Source: an uncultured Lachnospiraceae bacterium
GTDB lineage: Bacteria > Bacillota > Clostridia > Lachnospirales > Lachnospiraceae
DNA length: 38,488 nt
NCBI GenBank assembly: GCA_910579285.1
Contig: CAJTTT010000003.1
Coordinates: 117,969 to 156,456 of the forward strand
Reading direction: 5' to 3'
Of the stretch, positions 22,220 through 30,061 are shown in pieces. Positions within the stretch are counted from its first letter, which is position 1; each line of letters opens with the position of its first letter. A model generated the notes under the pieces. It was not told where the DNA came from. It did not search any database and worked only from the letters and a program-made list of their open reading frames with translations. Made by a program: the position numbers and the translations under genes.

Positions 22220-22954
22220 ATGAATCATATAAACTGGGTACAGCAGAATGAAGATTATCATGTAAAATACCATGTTTTGAAGTGGAAAACTTCTCATTTC
22301 CATGAGCCCTTTTCCCACCGTGTGGCAGGCAGTGCGAAGCTCATGCAGGGCGGAGGCGCGCCTATGTCGTCGGCGGAAACGAGACAGGAGACGGAGGGAA
22401 TTGGTTCTGCACAGGCTGACAGCAGAGGAAACGGCAGATTAGGGCTTGGCTTTGGACTGGAGGATACTCTTTCCAGAAATTTGCTCAGGGGAGAGGACGG
22501 CCGCGATGACGTGAGGATATCAGCGCGGGGAATGGCCGGACAGGAGAGCGCGGGAGAGACCGCCAGGGCTGCACTGCAGAGCATGGCTCTGGCTGAAACG
22601 CATGCCGCTGAAAATACGGTGACGGCAGCTGGTTTGGACGGCCCGGAAAAGGAAAAGCAGGAGCAGGAACAGGCACAGAAGGAAAACACTACTGTTGCGC
22701 AGTCGGGCCGGGGAAATATCCGCAATCGTCTGAGGGAGAGTGCGGCGCGTCTGCGGGAAGCGTATCAGAGGCAGAAAGAAAAAGCGGCGAACATACCGCT
22801 TAAGCAGATAAAGAAGGAAGAAACGAAGAATAAGACAAAAGGAACCCGGCAGGCCGCAGACAGGGAGGCAATGCTCTCCATGCAGGCTGAAAATCATTAT
22901 CTGCTGGATTCCTATGATGCCACAGGAAATTATAGTATGCTTGGCAAAAAGTAA
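22220..22954 (+). CDS. Low-complexity, charged hypothetical protein
   Basis: About 244 residues starting MNHINWVQQNE. Rich in Ala, Glu, Gln, Arg and Gly, with long stretches of predicted disorder and a helical Arg/Lys/Gln segment (RLREAYQRQKEKAANIPLKQ). It ends in a short conserved-looking tail (NHYLLDSYDATGNYSMLGKK). I start it at 22220 because an in-frame ATG at 22187 lies inside a perfect hairpin with no ribosome binding site; AGCAGG precedes 22220. No signal peptide or membrane helix. It follows the FliD-like gene on the same strand and ends 4 bp from a convergent gene. The tail resembles small proteins of Lachnospiraceae of unknown role. Confidence 0.6.
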   Translation: MNHINWVQQNEDYHVKYHVLKWKTSHFHEPFSHRVAGSAKLMQGGGAPMSSAETRQETEGIGSAQADSRGNGRLGLGFGLEDTLSRNLLRGEDGRDDVRISARGMAGQESAGETARAALQSMALAETHAAENTVTAAGLDGPEKEKQEQEQAQKENTTVAQSGRGNIRNRLRESAARLREAYQRQKEKAANIPLKQIKKEETKNKTKGTRQAADREAMLSMQAENHYLLDSYDATGNYSMLGKK

Positions 22955-22958
22955 GCGA

Positions 22959-24137
22959 TTACCGTTTGACAAGCCTGTTGACAAGCTTCAGGACGGCGCG
23001 TATATAAAAAGGCTGCAAGGCCTTTTTTGCGTTCTGCAGTTCTTTTCGGATCTCGATGTGCTGGGGGCAGTGCTTTTCACAGGCGCCGCACTTGGTGCAG
23101 TTATTCATGGAAGTAGCGTCCTTTTTGAGGGACGTAATCTGGATATATTCCAACATGGAGCTGATTTTTTTGTGCATGGCGCTCTGGTTGTAGCAGCGGA
23201 AGGCGGTAGGAATGTCCACGCCGTGAGGGCATGGCATACAGTAGCCGCAGCCGGTACAGCCGACCTTGAGATTCTGGTTGATTTTGGTGCGCACTGTATC
23301 AATCAGGCTGTGGTCTTCCTGTGTGAAGCTGCCGATGCCGGCTTCGTCTGCCGCATTTGTGTTTTCCAGAACCATCTCCTGGGAATTCATGCCGGATAGG
23401 ACACAGGTGACCTCCGGCTGATCCCAGAGCCAGTGAAAAGCCCACTGTGCGGGGGTACGCTTAATCGGATACTCCGCAAAAGCTTTTTCAACGGCTTCCG
23501 GCAGGGCAGTAATCAGTCTGCCGCCCCGCAGAGGCTCCATGATGACAACAGGAATGCCTTTGCCGGCGGCGTAGTGAAGACCCTCCCGGCCTGCCTGGGT
23601 GTGTTCGTCCAGATAATTGTACTGGATCTGACAGAAATCCCAGTCGTAGGCGTTTACAAGAGCCTGGAAGGTGTTGGTATCGCCGTGGAATGAGAAACCG
23701 ATATTGCGGATTGCGCCGGTCTTCTTTTTTTCAGCAATCCATTCTTCGATGCCGATGCTTTTCAGCCGGTTCCAGACTTCTAAATCGAAAAGCATATGCA
23801 TCAGGTAAAAGTCAATGTGATCCGTCCGCAGGCGTCTGAGCTGCTCCTGAAAGAGTTTCTCTACGGAGGAAGCGTTTTTGAGAAGATAATAGGGGAGTTT
23901 GTCTGCAATATAGACCTGATCCCGGCAGTGATTCCGCTCCAGGATTGTGCCGAGAGCTTCCTCGCTGCCGCCGTATATGTAAGCGGTGTCAAAGTAGTTA
24001 ACGCCGTTTTTTATGGCGAGCATAATTTCTTTCTCAGCCTTTTCCAGATTGATTTTTGTGCCCGCGCCGGTAAAGCGCATGCAGCCGTAGCCGAGAATCG
24101 ACACTTCTGTGCCGTCTTTCATTTTTCTGTACTGCAT
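22959..24137 (-). CDS. Aldo/keto reductase with C-terminal 2x[4Fe-4S] ferredoxin domain
   Basis: 392 residues. The N-terminal ~280 form the aldo/keto reductase barrel with the catalytic set visible: Asp in VNYFDTAYIYGG, the Tyr of the same motif, Lys in IADKLPYY and His in DFYLMHML. The C-terminal ~100 residues carry two clusters, CTGCGYCMPCPHGVDIP and CTKCGACEKHCPQHIEI, for two 4Fe-4S centres. This architecture is common in anaerobic Firmicutes; the substrate is unknown and the iron-sulfur domain probably links it to ferredoxin electrons. GGAG lies 7 bases upstream of ATG 24137. It is convergent with the 22220 gene and has its own promoter. Confidence 0.92.
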   Translation of the reverse strand: MQYRKMKDGTEVSILGYGCMRFTGAGTKINLEKAEKEIMLAIKNGVNYFDTAYIYGGSEEALGTILERNHCRDQVYIADKLPYYLLKNASSVEKLFQEQLRRLRTDHIDFYLMHMLFDLEVWNRLKSIGIEEWIAEKKKTGAIRNIGFSFHGDTNTFQALVNAYDWDFCQIQYNYLDEHTQAGREGLHYAAGKGIPVVIMEPLRGGRLITALPEAVEKAFAEYPIKRTPAQWAFHWLWDQPEVTCVLSGMNSQEMVLENTNAADEAGIGSFTQEDHSLIDTVRTKINQNLKVGCTGCGYCMPCPHGVDIPTAFRCYNQSAMHKKISSMLEYIQITSLKKDATSMNNCTKCGACEKHCPQHIEIRKELQNAKKALQPFYIRAVLKLVNRLVKR

Positions 24138-24226
24138 AATATCTCCATTCCAAAGCGTAAGCGGTGCAGGAGAGATCTACTGTTGCAGCCGCAGCGCTTT
24201 CTTGATGATCATAACCAGTTCTCCCT

Positions 24227-24256
24227 ATTATATAGTAGATTTGTGCGGAAAGTCAA
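24227..24256 (-). promoter_or_regulatory. Sigma-A promoter for the aldo/keto reductase
   Basis: On the minus strand TTGACT, an 18-bp spacer and a perfect TATAAT, with a leader of about 80 bases. Confidence 0.65.
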
Positions 24257-24377
24257 ATATTATGCGCCTCGCTGTTGTCACAGAATTTACCAAAATTCTA
24301 ATAAAAAGTTAATAATTCTTTCCTTGTTTTTCCTCGGTATTCGGTATATATTAGGAAAATGAACGGAGGTCAGACAG

Positions 24378-25166
24378 ATGAGTGGAAATCCATTTTTCCC
24401 ATTGGACGAGTTGGGATTTGACGCCGAGGAGAATCAGATGATGGTGATTCCCAAGGTGGATAAGGAAATTTACGAACAGCGCCGGAAGATGGCGGGAACG
24501 ATGGTCGATTATAAGGAGATGCGCATGCGCTACAGTTGTGCAATCAAGGAGGTGCGGACGAAGTTTGATGTCCTAAACTCTGAGTTTAATGTGCGGTATC
24601 AGCGCAATCCCATCACCTCTATCAACTCCCGCCTAAAGAGCAGCGCGAGCATTATGGAAAAGCTGAGCCGAAAGGGGCTTCCCTTTACGGTAGAGAACGT
24701 GGAGGAGAACCTTTACGATGTGGCCGGAATCCGAGTGGTCTGTTCCTATGTGGACGATATTTATGTGCTGGCGCGGGCGCTTGCCCAGCAGGATGACATT
24801 ACGGTGATCCGCAGGAAAGATTACATAAGGAACCCGAAACCCAACGGATACCGCAGTTATCACATGATCGTGAGCGTGCCGGTGTTCTTTTCCGATCAGA
24901 CAAGAGAGATGGCAGTGGAGGTGCAGATCCGCACCATAGCTATGGATTTTTGGGCAAGCCTGGAGCATCAGCTCAAATACAAGCAGGAGGTTCCCAATCA
25001 GGCGGAGATTGTGAGAAGCCTGACTGCATGTGCGGAGCAGATTGCGGCCATTGACGAACAGATGTGGCAGGTGCGCCAGCAGATCGAAAGCTCGGAGGAT
25101 CTGCCCACGGAGGAGGAAATTCTTCTGGAGAAACTGCGCAAGATTGATATTGCGGTCGGGGAATAG
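24378..25166 (+). CDS. Small alarmone synthetase (RelQ/YjbM type)
   Basis: 262 residues, the length of single-domain (p)ppGpp synthetases, with no hydrolase, TGS or ACT domain. RelA_SpoT motifs in order: INSRLKSSASIMEKL, YDVAGIRVVCSYVDDIY, IRNPKPNGYRSYHMIV and VEVQIRTIAMDFWASLEH. It transfers pyrophosphate from ATP to GTP or GDP to make the stringent-response alarmone. The C-terminal helix is long and acidic, as in tetrameric RelQ. CGGAGG lies 8 bases before the start. It stands alone between a divergent reductase and a GH43 gene. Confidence 0.92.
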   Translation: MSGNPFFPLDELGFDAEENQMMVIPKVDKEIYEQRRKMAGTMVDYKEMRMRYSCAIKEVRTKFDVLNSEFNVRYQRNPITSINSRLKSSASIMEKLSRKGLPFTVENVEENLYDVAGIRVVCSYVDDIYVLARALAQQDDITVIRRKDYIRNPKPNGYRSYHMIVSVPVFFSDQTREMAVEVQIRTIAMDFWASLEHQLKYKQEVPNQAEIVRSLTACAEQIAAIDEQMWQVRQQIESSEDLPTEEEILLEKLRKIDIAVGE

Positions 25167-25209
25167 AATATAAAATACTAAAATATTTTAAGAGAATATA
25201 AATTAAATA

Positions 25210-25238
25210 TTGAATAACCACCGACTCTCTGTTATAGT
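25210..25238 (+). promoter_or_regulatory. Sigma-A promoter for the GH43 gene
   Basis: TTGAAT (25210-25215), a 17-bp spacer and TATAGT (25233-25238), preceded by a very AT-rich stretch (25166-25209) that could act as an UP element. The leader is about 140 bases; no riboswitch was recognised in it. Confidence 0.6.
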
Positions 25239-25384
25239 TTAATTAGAGAAAACAATTTGTGCTGCCCTTTGCAATGTCTGCAGAGTCAGCGGTCTGGATT
25301 GTTTTAGGAATGAACAGAAAAGGAAGCAGGGACGGACAGAAGCGGCATGGTATGCCGGGGACGTCTCGGAACGGAGGGTAAGGG

Positions 25385-27034
25385 ATGAGAAGGAGAAACG
25401 GGGCGCTATGCACATTGAGCCTCCTGCTGGCGTTAGGCCTTACGGCGTGTGGTTCTTCACAGAACGAGGGCACGCAGGCGGTGGAAAACGACAGTGCAGG
25501 CGGAGAGACACAGGAGAGCGGGGAAATGGCATCGGTTACGGAGGAGGAGAGCGGCGTGGGAGAACTGCCTGCAGATCTTGATTTTACGGTAAGCTATGAT
25601 GGTATTAAAACAGCAGGGATTGATGCGGGTGTAAGTGTTCACGATCCTTCTATTTACAAGGTAGATGGCAAGTATTACATATTCGGTTCCCACATGTCCA
25701 CGGCGGTGTCGGAGGATCTGCGCACCTGGACATCCCTGGGGGACGGCTATAAGGTGAAGGATTCGATTTATTATGAGCTGATGGCGAATGAAGAGGCGTT
25801 TGCCTACTCTGGCAGCAAGAAGAGCCTGATCCCCACCGATGACCGCAAATGGCATGTGTGGGCGCCGGACGTGATTTACAACGAGGATGCGGGGCTGTAC
25901 TATCTGTATTTCTGTACCACCTCCACCTGGAACGCGTCAAATCTGTGCTATGCCACCAGCGAAAAGATCGAGGGGCCTTACGAGTGGAAGGGCGCGCTGA
26001 TCTATTCCGGGTTCACGGCGGAGACGCTGGATGCAACGGATGTGACAGAATATGTTGACCGGGATACGGCCAAAGACAGATATATCAAAAAGAGCAATGA
26101 ATATAATTTCAACAAATTTCCCAATGCCATCGACCCCACAGTGCTTTATGACGGGGAAGGCAGGTTGTGGATGGTATACGGTTCCTGGTCGGGCGGCATG
26201 TATCTTCTGGAGCTTGACAAGACAACCGGCGAGGTGATTCACCCAGAGGAGAATGAGGAAGAGCGGGTAGACCCTTATTTCGGGAAACGGCTGCTTGGCG
26301 GCAATCACAGCTCCATTGAGGCGCCATATATCCTCTACGATGAGGAGAGCGGATATTATTACCTCTTTGTATCTTACGGCGGCCTGACGAGAGAGGGCGG
26401 CTACCAGATCCGTGTCTTCCGCTCTGAGACCATAGACGGAGATTATGTGGATATGAACGGGGAATACCCTATGGACACGAACAACCCGGAACATTATCCT
26501 TACGGACTGAAGCTTTCCGGCAACTATTTCCTGCCTAGCCTGGAGATGGCGTATATGGCGACAGGACACAATTCCGCCTTTGTCGATGAGGATGGGAAAA
26601 AGTATATTGTAAATCATACCCGTTTTGACAATAAGACGGAAGAACATGAGCCGAGGGTGCACCAGTTTATTGTCAATGAGGAGGGATGGCCCTGCATGCT
26701 GCCCTATGCGGCAGACGGCGAGACCGTGTCTGAGAGCGGCTATGATAAGGGCGCAGTGGCAGGCAGATACTATGTGATCAATCAGGGAACTGCCATTGAC
26801 GCTGAGATTGCACAGCCCTTTATCCTGTATCTGGACGAGAGCGGACAGGTGTACGGTGAAGGCGTGGAAGGAAGCTGGGAGATGAAGGACGGCGCATGTT
26901 ATATGAAGGTGTCCTATGACGGCAAGGATTACAGCGGCGTGTTCTGCCAGATGAACGATGAGGCGGGAACCCAGGTTATGACCTTCAGCGCTGTGGGCAA
27001 TAATGAGAGTGTCTGGGGTGTGAAGTACGAGTGA
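25385..27034 (+). CDS. GH43 family arabinanase-like lipoprotein
   Basis: 549 residues. The signal peptide has lipobox LTAC (Cys22), so the enzyme is anchored outside. A Glu/Ser-rich linker (23-65) follows. The five-bladed GH43 catalytic domain has the three acidic residues in place: Asp87 in VHDPSIYK (base), Asp250 in NAIDPTVLYD (pKa modulator) and Glu312 in SSIEAPYILY (acid). The His of TGHNSAF fits the calcium/active-site His of endo-arabinanases. A small C-terminal beta domain follows. It probably cuts alpha-1,5-arabinan or a related arabinose or xylose polymer. The convergent ArsR-type regulator next door may control it. Confidence 0.9.
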   Translation: MRRRNGALCTLSLLLALGLTACGSSQNEGTQAVENDSAGGETQESGEMASVTEEESGVGELPADLDFTVSYDGIKTAGIDAGVSVHDPSIYKVDGKYYIFGSHMSTAVSEDLRTWTSLGDGYKVKDSIYYELMANEEAFAYSGSKKSLIPTDDRKWHVWAPDVIYNEDAGLYYLYFCTTSTWNASNLCYATSEKIEGPYEWKGALIYSGFTAETLDATDVTEYVDRDTAKDRYIKKSNEYNFNKFPNAIDPTVLYDGEGRLWMVYGSWSGGMYLLELDKTTGEVIHPEENEEERVDPYFGKRLLGGNHSSIEAPYILYDEESGYYYLFVSYGGLTREGGYQIRVFRSETIDGDYVDMNGEYPMDTNNPEHYPYGLKLSGNYFLPSLEMAYMATGHNSAFVDEDGKKYIVNHTRFDNKTEEHEPRVHQFIVNEEGWPCMLPYAADGETVSESGYDKGAVAGRYYVINQGTAIDAEIAQPFILYLDESGQVYGEGVEGSWEMKDGACYMKVSYDGKDYSGVFCQMNDEAGTQVMTFSAVGNNESVWGVKYE

Positions 27035-27088
27035 CCGAAAGAGTGACGGAATCACAAAATAGAAAAAGAGATTAGAATATAGAAAGAT

Positions 27089-27119
27089 AAACGCCTGCGG
27101 GAAAGCCCTGCAGGCGTTT
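27089..27119. terminator. Hairpin between convergent GH43 and ArsR-type genes
   Basis: A perfect 10-bp inverted repeat (AAACGCCTGC / GCAGGCGTTT) with an 11-base loop. The T content after the stem is modest on both strands. It probably serves both converging genes. Confidence 0.6.
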
Positions 27120-27159
27120 GCCATTGCATCACGGATCAGTTAATGGAATGGGATAACAG

Positions 27160-28086
27160 CTATTCACTTTCCTCCATCGGGGAGTAGTGGATGTTTACCT
27201 TGATATCCTGTCCGTAGTTTCCAAAGGTCTTGCCAAAGATGGTAAGGCCGCCCACATGCTCCGCATCATCGTCCACGGCAAGGCGGAAACGGAGGCTGCT
27301 GCGGAAATCCAGATGAAAGCTGTCGATGGTCACATCGGAGATTTTGAGGCCGTCAATGAAGGTTCCCTTCCGATTGATCACGAGCAGTTTAAGCAGGCCG
27401 TACTGATTCCAGTTGGGAAACCACCAGTCGGGTGTGAAAAGCCCTCTGGAATCACCGAAATCTCCCGGGGAGAGCCAGTTGCCGATACACACGTCATTTA
27501 AGTAAAAGGAGATGTCAGAGGGCCACACATTGTTGACGCCGGGCGCCTCGGAACTCAACTCCGCTGAAATTGTGAGCTGGGTGATCTTCTGGAAACTGGG
27601 GATGAAGTTGGGAATATTGTATTCCACAAACCCCTTGGTAAACCAGAGAATGTCAGCGCTGTAGCGGTCGGGATGATCAAAATAGCGGGAGTCGTCCACT
27701 TCGCCGATCAGAGCCTTATCCGATGCCAGACCGCAGGTGGGACAGATCTTGTAGACGGAATAATGTCCTACCTTGATATCCGTACTGTACACGTTCAGGA
27801 TATCCTCCTGCCTTTCCAGATCAATCAGAATTTTGTCCAGATGAACCGAGCAGATTTTCTGGTTGCCGTGTCCGGCGGACTCACTGGAAATGGAGATCAG
27901 CCCGCAGCTTTCCAGCTTTTTGATGTGGCTGGTCAGCGCGCCGTTGGTGATATTCAGCCGGGAAGCCAGCTCGTTCATGCTCATGCTGTTGTTATCCAGA
28001 AGAATGTTTAAAATTTCGATGCGGACATCGGAGCCAAGCGCTTTAAAAATATCTAAACCATCGTTAAGTGAAGTAATGTGTAACAA
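27160..28086 (-). CDS. ArsR-type winged-helix regulator with large C-terminal sensor-like domain
   Basis: About 308 residues from a TTG start at 28086 (minus-strand TTGGAGG 7 bases upstream). An upstream in-frame start at 28185 would add a Leu/Ile-rich stretch, but that DNA is the promoter and leader, so I reject it. Residues ~5-80 are the HTH: FKALGSDVRIEILNILLDNN and LASRLNITNGALTSHIKKLE. A CPTCG pair follows, then about 170 residues rich in aromatic and beta-forming sequence (WPSDISFYLNDVCIGNWLSP, DWWFPNWNQYG). These look like a carbohydrate- or ligand-binding beta-sandwich. It is convergent with the GH43 gene. A one-component sugar-responsive regulator is my inference. Confidence 0.82.
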   Translation of the reverse strand: MLHITSLNDGLDIFKALGSDVRIEILNILLDNNSMSMNELASRLNITNGALTSHIKKLESCGLISISSESAGHGNQKICSVHLDKILIDLERQEDILNVYSTDIKVGHYSVYKICPTCGLASDKALIGEVDDSRYFDHPDRYSADILWFTKGFVEYNIPNFIPSFQKITQLTISAELSSEAPGVNNVWPSDISFYLNDVCIGNWLSPGDFGDSRGLFTPDWWFPNWNQYGLLKLLVINRKGTFIDGLKISDVTIDSFHLDFRSSLRFRLAVDDDAEHVGGLTIFGKTFGNYGQDIKVNIHYSPMEESE

Positions 28087-28156
28087 GTCTCGTCCTCCAA
28101 GCAGTAAATTCTTTACTTTTATATAAAATACTATAATAAGCAATAATAACAATAAA

Positions 28157-28185
28157 ATTATATACAAAAAAAATATTTTCGTCAA
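28157..28185 (-). promoter_or_regulatory. Sigma-A promoter for the ArsR-type regulator
   Basis: On the minus strand TTGACG, a 17-bp spacer and a perfect TATAAT, in very AT-rich DNA. The transcript starts about 65 bases before the TTG start, which rules out an N-terminal extension encoded across this region. Confidence 0.75.
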
Positions 28186-28270
28186 TTATATCTAAACAAT
28201 TTTATGATAATAGTAGCAATAAAAAAGTAAATTATTTTAAATGATTTATTTGTTACGAAAAACGCGCACG

Positions 28271-28297
28271 AAAAAAGCGGCTTCACCGGAAACCGCT
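28271..28297 (-). terminator. Terminator of the symporter gene
   Basis: On the minus strand a 9-bp stem (AGCGGTTTC / GAAGCCGCT, one T-G pair), a 4-base loop and six T. Confidence 0.85.
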
Positions 28298-28326
28298 CAT
28301 TCTGAGATTGGCTATGTCAGGGAATG

Positions 28327-29853
28327 CTACTTTCCGTTCACTTCCTCGAAAATGCGCACCAGATTCTGATCCGGCTCTTTCGTCATCATGGATACTGCCA
28401 CATTAATAAGCAGGGCGATGACAAATGCGGGAAGCAGTTCGTAGATGGCGAAAGCGCCGCCCAGCTTTGCGATTCCGTACTTCCAGACAAAAACCATAAC
28501 GCCGCCTGTAATCATGCCGGCAAGCGCGCCCTGCTTGTTGGAACGTTTCCAGAACAGAGCCAGAAGCACCACCGGGCCGAAAGCCGCACCAAAGCCGGCC
28601 CAGGCGAAGGAGACAATGCCGAAGATGGAACTGTCGGGATCCTGCGCGATAAAGACGGCAATCAGGGAGATGGCAATGACCGTGAGTCTGGCAATGAGCA
28701 GGGAGGTTTTTGTGTCCAGCTTTTTCCGGCCAAAGTCCTGCACCAGATTCTGAGAGATACTGGACGCTGCGGCCAGAAGCTGGGAATCTGCGGTGGACAT
28801 GGTAGCGGCCAGAATACCTGCCAGGATAACGCCGGCGATTAATGCGGGGATGACGCCGTGGGTGCTGAGCACGGAAGCTATCTGGATAATGACGGTTTCA
28901 GAGTTGCTGCCTTCCAGCACAGGGATGATGCCTGCCTGGGAGAGGCTGTAGCCCACTACGCCGATTAATACAGCTATTGACATGGAGATGACCACCCATA
29001 CGGTGGCGATTCTTCTGGAAAGCTTCAGTTTATTCTCGTCCTCAATGGCCATGAAACGCAGCAGGATATGGGGCATGCCGAAATAGCCCAGTCCCCAGGC
29101 AAGCGTGGATATAATCATAAGAGGCGTGTAGGGAGCGGCTGAGCCGGTCTGGGCGGAGTAGCTCTGTACCAGGCTCAGATAGCCGGGAAGGCTGCTCACG
29201 GCGGCAGTGATGCTGCCAAAACCGCCCGTCACGACAGCGCCGAAGCCCACCACAATGAGCAGGGCGATACTCATGGTGATACCCTGAATCAGATCGGTGG
29301 TGCTCACGGCGAGAAAGCCGCCAAGCGTACAGTAGATGACGATGACAGCCGCGCTTAAGAGCATGGCCGCAATATAGTTCATGCCGAAAAGGGTGCTGAA
29401 AAGTTTACCGCAGGCAGCAAAGCCGGAGGCGGTGTAGGGAACAAAGAAAACAACGATGATGACAGCGGCGATACAGGTCAGAAAATGCCGGTCATCACCA
29501 TATCTCTTGGCGAAAAACTCCGGGATGGTGAAGGAGCCGATCCGGCTGGAGTAGCGGCGGATTCGTTTGGACACCAGAAGCCAGTTTAAGTATGTGCCGA
29601 TGGCGAGGCCGATTGCGGTCCAGCCCACTTCCGCAAGGCCGGCGATATAGGCAAGGCCGGGCAGTCCCATCAGGAGATAGCTGCTCATATCGGAAGCTTC
29701 CGCGCTCATGGCGGTGACTAACGGGCCGAGTTTTCGTCCGCCCAGATAAAATTCAGCCGCCTGTGTATTTTTCTTGGAATAGGTGATGCCGATGTAAATC
29801 ATCATGGCGAGATAAGCGATGATTGCAATGATAATACAAATCTGCGATGTCAT
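28327..29853 (-). CDS. putP: Sodium:solute symporter, PutP-like (proline/sodium)
   Basis: 508 residues from ATG 29853, which has GAGGAGG 8 bases upstream. This is the normal PutP length with about 13 membrane helices. Motifs fitting PutP: EFYLGGRKLGPLVTAMSAEA then SDMSSYLLMGLPG in helix 2, RRYSSRIGSFTIPEFFAKRY and DLIQGITMS. It should import proline, or possibly another small acid, with sodium. The frame stays open upstream of 29853 for over 100 codons, but that is promoter DNA with no initiation site. It is divergent from the GH3-family gene. Confidence 0.88.
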   Translation of the reverse strand: MTSQICIIIAIIAYLAMMIYIGITYSKKNTQAAEFYLGGRKLGPLVTAMSAEASDMSSYLLMGLPGLAYIAGLAEVGWTAIGLAIGTYLNWLLVSKRIRRYSSRIGSFTIPEFFAKRYGDDRHFLTCIAAVIIVVFFVPYTASGFAACGKLFSTLFGMNYIAAMLLSAAVIVIYCTLGGFLAVSTTDLIQGITMSIALLIVVGFGAVVTGGFGSITAAVSSLPGYLSLVQSYSAQTGSAAPYTPLMIISTLAWGLGYFGMPHILLRFMAIEDENKLKLSRRIATVWVVISMSIAVLIGVVGYSLSQAGIIPVLEGSNSETVIIQIASVLSTHGVIPALIAGVILAGILAATMSTADSQLLAAASSISQNLVQDFGRKKLDTKTSLLIARLTVIAISLIAVFIAQDPDSSIFGIVSFAWAGFGAAFGPVVLLALFWKRSNKQGALAGMITGGVMVFVWKYGIAKLGGAFAIYELLPAFVIALLINVAVSMMTKEPDQNLVRIFEEVNGK

Positions 29854-29905
29854 AATTTTCCTCCTCATTTTTACTTTAGTCAGATAAATAGTTAAATCAT
29901 TTGCT

Positions 29906-29934
29906 ATTATAGCGGGTTTACGCAAAATACGCAA
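29906..29934 (-). promoter_or_regulatory. Sigma-A promoter for the symporter
   Basis: On the minus strand TTGCGT, a 17-bp spacer and a perfect TATAAT. It is back to back with the promoter of the GH3-family gene, 38 bp away. Confidence 0.7.
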
Positions 29935-29972
29935 TAAAAAGTGGGGAAAACATCTGCTGAGGGCATAATCTA

Positions 29973-30001
29973 TTGATTTTATGGGGAAAATCGCATATAA
30001 T
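29973..30001 (+). promoter_or_regulatory. Sigma-A promoter for the GH3-family gene
   Basis: TTGATT (29973-29978), a 17-bp spacer and a perfect TATAAT (29996-30001). The leader is about 55 bases. Confidence 0.7.
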
Positions 30002-30061
30002 GTCAATATCTGCACTGTATTTTTGAATGAAGTACGGTGGCTATAAAAGAAGGAGGGTATG

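Noticed and set aside
25937..27124. 395-codon open frame antisense to the GH43 gene
   Set aside because: No ribosome binding site and no recognisable protein; the sense frame has all GH43 catalytic motifs.
28087..28185. N-terminal membrane helix of the ArsR-type regulator
   Set aside because: The hydrophobic residues come from translating the AT-rich promoter and leader; a TTG start with a good ribosome binding site lies downstream.
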